In this document: positions 1 to 5,473 of the stretch, one piece after another | Position numbering within the stretch: position 1 is the stretch's first letter | Layout of the letters: every line of letters starts with the position of its first letter | Origin: an uncultured Centipeda sp. | Lineage (GTDB): Bacteria > Bacillota > Negativicutes > Selenomonadales > Selenomonadaceae | NCBI GenBank assembly: GCA_905372865.1 | Contig: CAJPQT010000036.1 | Location: 1 to 6,779 of the forward strand | DNA: 6,779 nt | Direction: 5' to 3' | Program-made: the position numbers and the translations under genes | Notes under the pieces: model-generated | The model's input: only the letters and a program-made list of their open reading frames with translations | The model's database searches: none | Told to the model about the DNA's origin: nothing

Positions 1-650
1 CCATCTACGCCACGGGGCAGAACACCTGCTACTACGAGGAGTTCGCGGACGGCAGTGAGCCGGCAACCGTCATCAACATGGAGTCGGGCGGCTTTGGGAA
101 TCTGCCCTTCTCCAAATACGACGAGATTCTGGATCGGGAATCCGAGCAGCCCGGCGCACAGCGTCTGGAGAAAATGGTGTCGGGGCGCTACCTCGGGTCG
201 CTCTACGGCGCGGCACTTGCAGATCTCCTCGGTGCAGAGGGTGTCTATCCGTTCTCGAGCATCGAGCTCTCCGAGATCATCGCCGATGCCTACCTCGACC
301 GCCATGCGGCAGGTGCAGTCATCGAGGCAAAGACGGGCATGACCTTCACCGCCGCCGAACGTGCCCTGCTGCAGGAACTCGCGACTGCCGTCATCGTCCG
401 TTCTGCGCGCATTGTTGCAGCGACCTATGTCGCCATCATCCGGCACCGCATGGGCGAGAATGAGCTCGAGAATCAGTTCGTCGCCGTCGACGGCTCCGTC
501 TACGAGAAAGTTCCCCTCGTCGCACATCATCTGCGGGCCGCACTCGATGTCCTCCTAGAAAACGACGCGGTCAACGTCCAGATCATCCTCGAAAACGCCG
601 GCTCCGCTCTCGGCGCTGCACTTGCCGCCGCCATGACAGAGAGAAAATAA
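1..650 (+). CDS. Hexokinase, eukaryotic-type family (3' part, start outside window)
   Basis: Phosphorylates glucose or related hexoses with ATP, the cytosolic entry step of glycolysis. The reading frame is open from base 3 to the TAA at 648-650, giving 215 residues without a start codon; about half of a usual 430-500 residue hexokinase is present. Fragment residues 3-7 (ATGQN) correspond to the GTGxN motif. INMES (24-28) and QPGAQRLEKMVSG (49-61) carry N7, E27 and E56, which match the sugar-binding Asn and two Glu of eukaryotic hexokinases (N231, E256 and E290 of human glucokinase). VDGSVYEK (162-169) and GSALGAAL (200-207) match the C-terminal nucleotide-binding part. The usual Trp after the first Glu (EWG) is Ser here. 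The fold is that of the eukaryotic-like family, not bacterial ROK or Glk. The gene ends just before a strong terminator and faces the minus-strand series convergently. Family confidence is high; substrate range is not readable. Confidence 0.93.
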   Translation, partial: IYATGQNTCYYEEFADGSEPATVINMESGGFGNLPFSKYDEILDRESEQPGAQRLEKMVSGRYLGSLYGAALADLLGAEGVYPFSSIELSEIIADAYLDRHAAGAVIEAKTGMTFTAAERALLQELATAVIVRSARIVAATYVAIIRHRMGENELENQFVAVDGSVYEKVPLVAHHLRAALDVLLENDAVNVQIILENAGSALGAALAAAMTERK

Positions 651-658
651 AGATATAC

Positions 659-701
659 ACGAAACCGCCCCGCAGGATTGAGCCCTGCGGGGCGGTTTCG
701 T
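659..701. terminator. Bidirectional intrinsic terminator between convergent genes
   Basis: A perfect inverted repeat pairs 659-676 with 684-701 (18 bp, core CCGCCCCGCAGG/CCTGCGGGGCGG) around a 7-nt loop. It starts 9 nt after the hexokinase stop and ends 14 nt before the stop of the minus-strand gene. Downstream on the + strand is TTCGTTTATC; downstream on the - strand is the T-rich TGTATATCTTTATTTTC. The T-tract is better on the minus side, but both readings make a plausible terminator, which suits the convergent arrangement. Confidence 0.9.
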
Positions 702-714
702 TCGTTTATCTGTA

Positions 715-1227
715 CTATTGTTTTCTCTGCTCCAGCAGATCAAAGACTTCGTCCACGTCCATCTCGAACATCTGACTGTCTGCGTAAATCGGCGCGAAAT
801 AATAGGCGACCTGCTCCGCATCAAACTCCCGTTCCAGCTTCTCCCAATCGTCTGTTGGAAGAACCGTGAACGCAAGCGTATCACTGCCGAGCGAACCCAT
901 ATACCATCGAATCTCGTATGCAGGCGCGAGGTATTCCTGCGCCGCCTTGAGCGTCGTATCCCTGTCCGCAGCATCTGCTGCGTAGGGGACGGCGTGTGCC
1001 TCTCCATCTTTTTTCAGCAGAATATCAAATCCACGCTCCGTCTCAGAGTCCACACATTCGTAGTCGATCTGTGCCTCCTCCGGAAGGACATCATTCAAAT
1101 AGGAAAGAACACTCTCATCCTCGTCGCCCCAGTCCACCCAGATCAGAGCATCGCTCGCGTCAAATTCGTCCCTATGCTCGCTCGGGGCGGCGAGGAACAA
1201 TTGCACCTCACGAAACAAGTCACTCAT
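715..1227 (-). CDS. Acidic soluble protein of unknown function, 170 aa
   Basis: I do not recognise this gene with confidence. It encodes 170 residues, rich in Asp and Glu, with no signal peptide or membrane segment, so probably cytoplasmic. Visible landmarks are ALIWVDWGDEDE (27-38), IRWYMGSLGSDTLAFTVLP (106-124), a W-K-L-E stretch (128-131), and an acidic helical C-terminus (about 152-168). The pattern of a W-D-W start, a 'D-T-L-A-F-x-x-L-P' strand and an aromatic/acidic end vaguely recalls small DUF6630-like or immunity-type alpha/beta proteins, but this is only an impression. The ATG at 1225-1227 has a strong ribosome-binding site (AGGGAGG, 6-nt spacer), and codon use looks like the neighbours', so the gene is very likely real. 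It lies 30 nt after the atpZ-like gene with no terminator visible between them, and is the last gene before the terminator at 659-701, so it is probably co-transcribed with wecA-wecB. Confidence 0.8.
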   Translation of the reverse strand: MSDLFREVQLFLAAPSEHRDEFDASDALIWVDWGDEDESVLSYLNDVLPEEAQIDYECVDSETERGFDILLKKDGEAHAVPYAADAADRDTTLKAAQEYLAPAYEIRWYMGSLGSDTLAFTVLPTDDWEKLEREFDAEQVAYYFAPIYADSQMFEMDVDEVFDLLEQRKQ

Positions 1228-1257
1228 GACAAACCTCCCTCGAATGAAAAGATCGTC

Positions 1258-1497
1258 TCACACCAGCTTGTAATACTTCAGCTGCCGATACAGGCTGTAG
1301 ATCGCGGCAGGAAAGCCGAGAACGATGCCCGCAATGGTGCAAACACGCCCCGTACCGAGGAAGTCGTCGGCACATTTACCGAGGAAAATAAAGATGCCGA
1401 GAAAGACGAGGAAATAGATACCGACACCGGAGAGGAGGCCGAAGGCGCGCAGTGCCTCCGCCATCCCCGACGGCGGTGGTGTTTTCTTCTCCTCCAT
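1258..1497 (-). CDS. atpZ: AtpZ/AtpI-family small membrane protein
   Basis: A 79-residue protein with a short basic/proline-rich N-terminus (EEKKTPPPSG) and two hydrophobic helices at about 18-39 and 52-70. The linking loop is GKCADDFLGTG, with the acidic pair D44-D45. This architecture is typical of the ATPase gene 1 (AtpZ/AtpI) family, small inner-membrane proteins usually encoded just ahead of F-type ATP synthase genes and linked to c-ring assembly or divalent-cation handling. I start at the ATG at 1495-1497 because GGGGAGGGG ends 5 nt before it; the in-frame ATG at 1513-1515 would add six residues but has no ribosome-binding site. It lies 32 nt after the epimerase gene. In Bacillus the epimerase gene mnaA also precedes atpI, so the adjacency fits, but ATP synthase genes do not follow here. 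Family assignment rests on size, topology and context and is fairly secure; the choice between AtpZ and AtpI is not. Confidence 0.8.
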   Translation of the reverse strand: MEEKKTPPPSGMAEALRAFGLLSGVGIYFLVFLGIFIFLGKCADDFLGTGRVCTIAGIVLGFPAAIYSLYRQLKYYKLV

Positions 1498-1502
1498 GAC
1501 AT

Positions 1503-1511
1503 CCCCTCCCC
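1503..1511 (-). promoter_or_regulatory. Ribosome-binding site that decides the atpZ-like start
   Basis: On the minus strand this reads GGGGAGGGG and lies 5 nt before the ATG at 1495-1497. The alternative upstream ATG (1513-1515) sits just in front of this site and has no purine-rich stretch before it, so translation most likely begins at the inner ATG. Confidence 0.75.
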
Positions 1512-1529
1512 ACACATCACGCGTGCGAT

Positions 1530-2687
1530 CTACGCGCTCCGGAACGGCTCCGGCGGTGTCTGCGTACGCCCCGCATGATAGAGGATCGCCTCGATGATGC
1601 GGCGGGCCGCCTCACCGTCACCGTAGGGGTTCACCGCCTCCGCCATATGCGTATATGCGGTCGGCTCGGTGAGGAGACGCATGGTCTCCTCGTAGACGCG
1701 ACGCTCATCCGTGCCGATCAGGCGTACCGTACCCGCCGTGACCGCCTCGGGGCGCTCGGTCGTGTCGCGCAGGACAAGCACGGGCTTGCCGAGGGCGGGC
1801 GCTTCCTCCTGAATGCCGCCCGAGTCCGTGAGTACAATATCGACACGCGCCATGAGATTGGCAAACGGCTCATAGTCGAGCGGGTCGATGAGGTGAACGC
1901 GTTCGAGGCCGCCCAGCTCCTCCTGCACAATCTCGCGTACCTTCGGATTGCGGTGCACGGGGAAGATGACCTCCACATCGTCCAGCTCCTCGATGATGTC
2001 GCGAATCGCGCGGTAGACGTGCCGCATCGGTTCACCGAGATTCTCGCGTCGATGCGTGGTGACGAGCAGGACGCGATGCTCTGCAAAGTCCACGCTGCCG
2101 AGCTCTGCAGGGAGTACGTAGTCCGGCCGCACGGTATGGTGGAGCGCATCGATGACAGTATTGCCCGTGATGAAGATGCGCCCCTCGGGAATCCCCTCGG
2201 CGCGAAGATTCGCATGCGCGGTTGCCGTCGGTGCAAAGTGCAGGGTTGCGATGCCGCCCGTAAGGCGGCGGTTCATCTCCTCAGGGAACGGCGAATAGAT
2301 GTCATGCGTGCGAAGTCCCGCCTCAACGTGTCCGACGGGGATCTGATGATAGTATGCGGCGAGTGCGCCGGCAAATGTGGTGGTCGTGTCGCCGTGAACA
2401 AGCACGAGGTCGGGACGTTCCTTCTGGAACACCTCGTTGATGCCGAGCATGGCGCGTGAGGTGATGTCAAAGAGGGTCTGTCCCGCCGCCATGATATTGA
2501 GGTCGTAATCCGGCGTAATGCGGAAGAGGTGCAGCACCTGATCGAGCATCTCCCGGTGCTGTGCCGTGACGAGCGTCCGCGTCTCGATCGCATCCGTGTG
2601 GCGCATGAGCGCCCGAACCACGGGGGCCATCTTGATCGCCTCGGGACGCGTGCCAAAGATCGACATGACTTTGATTTTGTCGGCCAT
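1530..2687 (-). CDS. wecB: UDP-N-acetylglucosamine 2-epimerase, non-hydrolysing
   Basis: Interconverts UDP-GlcNAc and UDP-ManNAc in the cytoplasm, supplying ManNAc or ManNAcA units for surface polysaccharides (WecB of enterobacteria, MnaA of Firmicutes). The 385 residues are close to the family's usual length of about 375-390. The motifs occur in order: GTRPEAIK (12-19), VHGDTTTT (97-104), GHVEAGLRT (119-127), PFPEEMNRR (133-141), HRREN (212-216), PVHRNP (243-248), SGGIQEEAP (289-297) and ERPE (311-314). D100, E122, one of E136/E137 and H212 appear equivalent to the catalytic or active-site residues of the E. coli enzyme. The HRREN and PVHR blocks argue for the non-hydrolysing form rather than NeuC-type hydrolases. 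The ATG at 2685-2687 has an AGAGGAG site about 10 nt upstream. It lies 54 nt after the WecA/TagO-like gene, so the pair is probably one transcript. In a Firmicute annotation it may be called mnaA. Confidence 0.97.
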   Translation of the reverse strand: MADKIKVMSIFGTRPEAIKMAPVVRALMRHTDAIETRTLVTAQHREMLDQVLHLFRITPDYDLNIMAAGQTLFDITSRAMLGINEVFQKERPDLVLVHGDTTTTFAGALAAYYHQIPVGHVEAGLRTHDIYSPFPEEMNRRLTGGIATLHFAPTATAHANLRAEGIPEGRIFITGNTVIDALHHTVRPDYVLPAELGSVDFAEHRVLLVTTHRRENLGEPMRHVYRAIRDIIEELDDVEVIFPVHRNPKVREIVQEELGGLERVHLIDPLDYEPFANLMARVDIVLTDSGGIQEEAPALGKPVLVLRDTTERPEAVTAGTVRLIGTDERRVYEETMRLLTEPTAYTHMAEAVNPYGDGEAARRIIEAILYHAGRTQTPPEPFRSA

Positions 2688-2741
2688 TCTGCCTGTGCTC
2701 CTCTCTAGGATTGCAACATCTCATCCGTTCTCACATCCGCA

Positions 2742-3791
2742 TCATTTCTGCTGCGGCGCATCCATCTGCAGGATGCCCAGCTTGCGTGCACCGACAAAGA
2801 CCGCCGCCGCAACGAGCAAAACGATCAGGATCGCCGCCTGTGTGCTGACCGCCGTAAGTGCGAGCGCACAGAGGCCAAAGAGTGCGCTCACAACGTACAT
2901 GAGCAGCACCGCCTGTTTCTGCGTAAAGCCGTGTGCCAGCAGGCGATGGTGGAGATGCCCCTTGTCCGGCTTGAAGATCGGGCGATGATTGCGCGCGCGC
3001 CGCACGATGGCAAACGTCGTGTCGAGAATCGGCAGCCCGAGCGCGAGGATCGGCACAATGAGGGCAATCGTCGCTGCACTCTTGACCGCACCAACCACGG
3101 AGATACCCGCAAGGACAAAGCCGAGGAACATGCTCCCCGTGTCACCCATGAATATGCGTGCGGGGTTGAAGTTGTAGTAGAGGAAGCCGACGGCCGCCCC
3201 CGCAAGCGCCGCCGTTACCATCGCCACGAACGGAATGCCCTCCTCCATCGCCACGAGGAAGATCGTGACGGCAGCAATCGAGGAGACACCTGCCGCGAGG
3301 CCATCAAGTCCGTCGATCAGATTGACCGTATTCGTCAGTCCCACGATCCAGAAGATCGTCGCGGGAATCGCAAAAAATTCGAGATAGATAAAGTCCCCGA
3401 GCGGGTCTGTAATGAAGTCGATGCGCACGTCAAAGCCGATGACGAGCACCGCCGCTGCGAGGATCTGCCCGAGCAGCTTCACCTTTGCCGGCAGATCACA
3501 GTAGTCGTCAATAATACCGATGGCAACAATGATCGTGCCGCCGACCATGAGCCCGATCAGGCTCATCATAAACTCGGGTGTGAGTTCCACAAAGATGAGC
3601 TGCACCAGAATCGACACCATAAACGCGGCATAGATCCCGATGCCTCCGATACGAGGGATGGGCCGTGCATGCACCTTGCGTGCATCGGGCTTGTCGAGTG
3701 CACCCGTACGACGTGCAAAGGCGATGACCGCCGGTGTCAGTATGAGTGCGACACCAAGTGCAATCATAAATGCTAAGACATTATCGGGCAT
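2742..3791 (-). CDS. wecA: WecA/TagO-type undecaprenyl-phosphate GlcNAc-1-phosphate transferase
   Basis: An integral inner-membrane enzyme of the MraY/WecA superfamily that transfers GlcNAc-1-phosphate from UDP-GlcNAc to undecaprenyl phosphate, starting synthesis of O-antigen, ECA-like, teichoic or related polymers. The 349 residues are mostly hydrophobic, consistent with about ten or eleven helices. Family motifs in order: DKPDARKVH-RPIPRIGG (33-50), the Mg-binding DDYCD (95-99), NLIDGLDGLAAG (157-168), FMGDTGS (214-220) and the basic cytoplasmic loop KPDKGHLHHRL (274-284). The HLHHR loop indicates a GlcNAc-1-P transferase of the WecA/TagO branch and not MraY. The ATG at 3789-3791 has an AAGGAG site. 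It has its own near-consensus promoter upstream and is followed by the epimerase gene, whose product works in the same pathway. tagO would be the Firmicute name. The acceptor polymer cannot be read from the sequence. Confidence 0.95.
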   Translation of the reverse strand: MPDNVLAFMIALGVALILTPAVIAFARRTGALDKPDARKVHARPIPRIGGIGIYAAFMVSILVQLIFVELTPEFMMSLIGLMVGGTIIVAIGIIDDYCDLPAKVKLLGQILAAAVLVIGFDVRIDFITDPLGDFIYLEFFAIPATIFWIVGLTNTVNLIDGLDGLAAGVSSIAAVTIFLVAMEEGIPFVAMVTAALAGAAVGFLYYNFNPARIFMGDTGSMFLGFVLAGISVVGAVKSAATIALIVPILALGLPILDTTFAIVRRARNHRPIFKPDKGHLHHRLLAHGFTQKQAVLLMYVVSALFGLCALALTAVSTQAAILIVLLVAAAVFVGARKLGILQMDAPQQK

Positions 3792-3812
3792 GAAAAATTG
3801 CTCTCCTTAACG

Positions 3813-3831
3813 AAGTATTCGAAATATACTT
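3813..3831 (-). promoter_or_regulatory. Palindrome over the predicted wecA start site, possible operator
   Basis: The minus strand reads AAGTATATTTCGAATACTT, a 19-nt inverted repeat with 6-bp arms (AAGTAT/ATACTT). It begins 7 nt after the -10 box at 3838-3843, so it covers the predicted transcription start and first leader bases. The arms are AT-rich and there is no T-tract, which fits a protein-binding operator better than a terminator. That role is inferred from position and symmetry only; no known regulator consensus is claimed. Confidence 0.45.
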
Positions 3832-3837
3832 CCGTTC

Positions 3838-3866
3838 ATCTTACCGCAGGACAGGGGCGCTGTCAA
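3838..3866 (-). promoter_or_regulatory. Sigma70-type promoter of the wecA-wecB unit
   Basis: On the minus strand a perfect -35 TTGACA (3861-3866) is followed by a 17-nt spacer and the -10 TAAGAT (3838-3843), close to consensus. The -35 box abuts the TGA of the upstream YqgF-like gene. A short inverted repeat, GACAG-N5-CTGTC (3850-3864), overlaps the -35 end and spacer. The predicted start near 3831 leaves a leader of about 40 nt. The promoter would let wecA onward be expressed independently of the lptF unit. Confidence 0.8.
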
Positions 3867-4265
3867 TCAAACAATTTTCCCCCGCAGGAACCTCTCTGCG
3901 AGGATCACAGCGACGAAATCATCCACCGGCACGGGCGGTACAAGCATGCCGCGCGGCACGAGCCGCCGCCATCCGCGCGGCGGGTGTGCCTCCCAGTAGG
4001 CAGCCTTCGCCACATCGGTCGTCCGATACTCATCGACCAGGGTCACAGCACACCCCAACGTCTCTACACGTTCCTTTGCCGCCGCACTTGTCGTCCCGTT
4101 GCCCATGATGACGGTCGGCTCATACGCTCGGATGAGCGGCCCTACAACAGCATCCAGTTCTGTGGTCGCAGCGACCTCCTGCATGAGTACCCTGCCGTCC
4201 GCTGCGAGCACGGCAATGCCGCATTTCTCCCGTCCGGGATCAATCGCGAGCACAGGGCGGCTCAT
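3867..4265 (-). CDS. RNase H-fold protein, YqgF/RuvC-like
   Basis: A 132-residue cytoplasmic protein. The N-terminus, LAIDPGREKCGIAVL (6-20), is the first strand-turn-strand of the RNase H-fold nucleases of the RuvC/YqgF group, with candidate metal ligand D9. A second acidic pair sits in LVDEYRTT (D78-E79) and a third in VPVDDFVAVILAERFL (D115-D116), the expected spacing for a DEDD/DDE-like site. Length fits the YqgF family (about 130-150). It differs from standard RuvX/YqgF, which starts with a GLDxGxKxxGVAxSD motif, so it may be a paralogue rather than the 16S rRNA-maturing enzyme; a real RuvX gene may exist elsewhere. Its ATG overlaps the DUF3084 stop in an ATGA and the upstream Shine-Dalgarno is weak (GAGCGGA), which points to translational coupling. 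Automated pipelines may name it pre-16S rRNA-processing nuclease YqgF. Fold assignment is fairly sure; substrate is unknown. Confidence 0.8.
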   Translation of the reverse strand: MSRPVLAIDPGREKCGIAVLAADGRVLMQEVAATTELDAVVGPLIRAYEPTVIMGNGTTSAAAKERVETLGCAVTLVDEYRTTDVAKAAYWEAHPPRGWRRLVPRGMLVPPVPVDDFVAVILAERFLRGKIV

Positions 4266-5431
4266 GTTCCGCTCTCGCTCTCAACCTTAAATCTCAGCCG
4301 CAGCGGCCCCATCGCATCCGTATCGCCGTCCGCATAGGCAGAGATGACGACGGCTCCCGTGTGGGCACCAAGCTCCTGCACGAGGCTGTAGAACTCAGCA
4401 CCCTCGATGACACCGACCGTGCCGCGGATCGGATCGGGCAGGATCCCCTTTGCTGCCGCTGCGGTATTGACATCGCGCAGGAAGCTCACAACGGACTGCT
4501 CGGAGGCGCTCCCCAGCGCCTCCGTACTGTAGACGCGTGCAATGATAAGCTCCCCGTCGTGATAGATCACACGGTTCGGATAGAGCTCAATCGAGGCACG
4601 GATCTCATCGCCGCGCACAAGATTCCCCGCCGCGACAATCCGCACGATCATATCTACAGAGCTCTCCTCAATCGCACGCACGGCGGCATCGTACTCCGGC
4701 CCGTAGATCCAGATGTCCTGATCCGTGTGGTTCTCGCCGAGACGCGTTGAGATATTGCGCGTACCGAGCTGGGCAATCCCCGCCATGCCGCGCTCAATCT
4801 CATCGTGCGAGAGCCCGGCGGGAATTGTCCCGGTCGCGATAATCTCCCCCGCCTGATAGACGATATTCCCCTCGCGGAGACTCAGGATGTTCTCACGCAG
4901 CTCATTTGCACGGATGCCCAGTGCCCGAATGTCGGCCAGCAGCGTCTCATTTTCGCCCGAGAGCCGCCCGTTGAGGGAGATCAGCCCCTCCTTCTCCATC
5001 ATCAGCGCACGGTTGCCCGCCGACAGGCGATCCGACTCGGCGCGCAGGTCCTCCTGTTCGCCGCTCAGCCGCGCGATCTCCTCTTCTGATTTCTTCAGCT
5101 CTCCGCTTGCCTGCTCCTGCGCGCTCTTGGCACGTTCGAGTTCCCCCGAGGTAAAATCGAGCGCCGCACGCGTGTCGGCGATCATCGCATTCAGCCGCTC
5201 CATACCGAAAAGCGCCGTGCGTACATTCTCGGAGACTGCGGCCATGATGCCGAACGTCACCGTCGTGATGCAAATGCCCGTAGAGATCGTAACAATGATC
5301 GCCGTATGCCGCGGACGCAGTCCGAAAATCGAAAGTTTTTTCTTGCCGATGCGCGTGCCAAGACGATCCCCAATAAAGGCGATGACGCCGCCGACCACAG
5401 CAAGGACGAGAATAAGCGTAACACCGTACAT
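4262..5431 (-). CDS. DUF3084-family membrane/coiled-coil protein
   Basis: A 389-residue protein that I recognise as DUF3084, of unknown function, from its N-terminal block. It has a hydrophobic helix at about 3-20, a basic loop holding GDRLGTRIGKKKLSIFGLRP (21-40), and a second helix at about 43-65. By the positive-inside rule the loop is cytoplasmic, which would put the rest of the protein outside the inner membrane. Residues about 75-190 form a long, charged, heptad-like coiled coil, followed by a mixed alpha/beta C-terminal region (about 190-385) with no catalytic motif I can name. It starts 42 nt after lptF with an AGGGGGG site 7-8 nt before the ATG and overlaps the YqgF-like gene by 4 nt. 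The context suggests a role in envelope assembly, possibly scaffolding across the periplasm, but that is inference. Confidence 0.88.
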   Translation of the reverse strand: MYGVTLILVLAVVGGVIAFIGDRLGTRIGKKKLSIFGLRPRHTAIIVTISTGICITTVTFGIMAAVSENVRTALFGMERLNAMIADTRAALDFTSGELERAKSAQEQASGELKKSEEEIARLSGEQEDLRAESDRLSAGNRALMMEKEGLISLNGRLSGENETLLADIRALGIRANELRENILSLREGNIVYQAGEIIATGTIPAGLSHDEIERGMAGIAQLGTRNISTRLGENHTDQDIWIYGPEYDAAVRAIEESSVDMIVRIVAAGNLVRGDEIRASIELYPNRVIYHDGELIIARVYSTEALGSASEQSVVSFLRDVNTAAAAKGILPDPIRGTVGVIEGAEFYSLVQELGAHTGAVVISAYADGDTDAMGPLRLRFKVESESGT

Positions 5432-5473
5432 GGAGCGTCCCCCCTTTCTGCCGGAACCATGATTGCGATAAAA

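Noticed and set aside
1498..1515. Six-residue longer start for the atpZ-like gene (ATG at 1513-1515)
   Set aside because: No purine-rich site upstream; the GGGGAGGGG sits between the two ATGs and serves the inner one.
718..1578. Plus-strand open frame of 286 codons
   Set aside because: It lies across two well-supported minus-strand genes and the gap between them, shows no domain and has no good ribosome-binding site; an antisense shadow in GC-rich coding DNA.
1575..2459. Plus-strand open frame of 294 codons
   Set aside because: Exactly antisense to the epimerase gene, whose motifs are all intact; the translated composition is Arg/His/Asp-rich and matches nothing.
2688..2741. Possible extra promoter or terminator between wecA and wecB
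   Set aside because: The 54-nt gap holds only the wecB ribosome-binding site; no hairpin with T-tract or paired -35/-10 boxes was seen.
2931..3776. Plus-strand open frame of 281 codons
   Set aside because: Antisense to the wecA gene; extreme Arg/Asp/His content is the mirror image of hydrophobic membrane codons.
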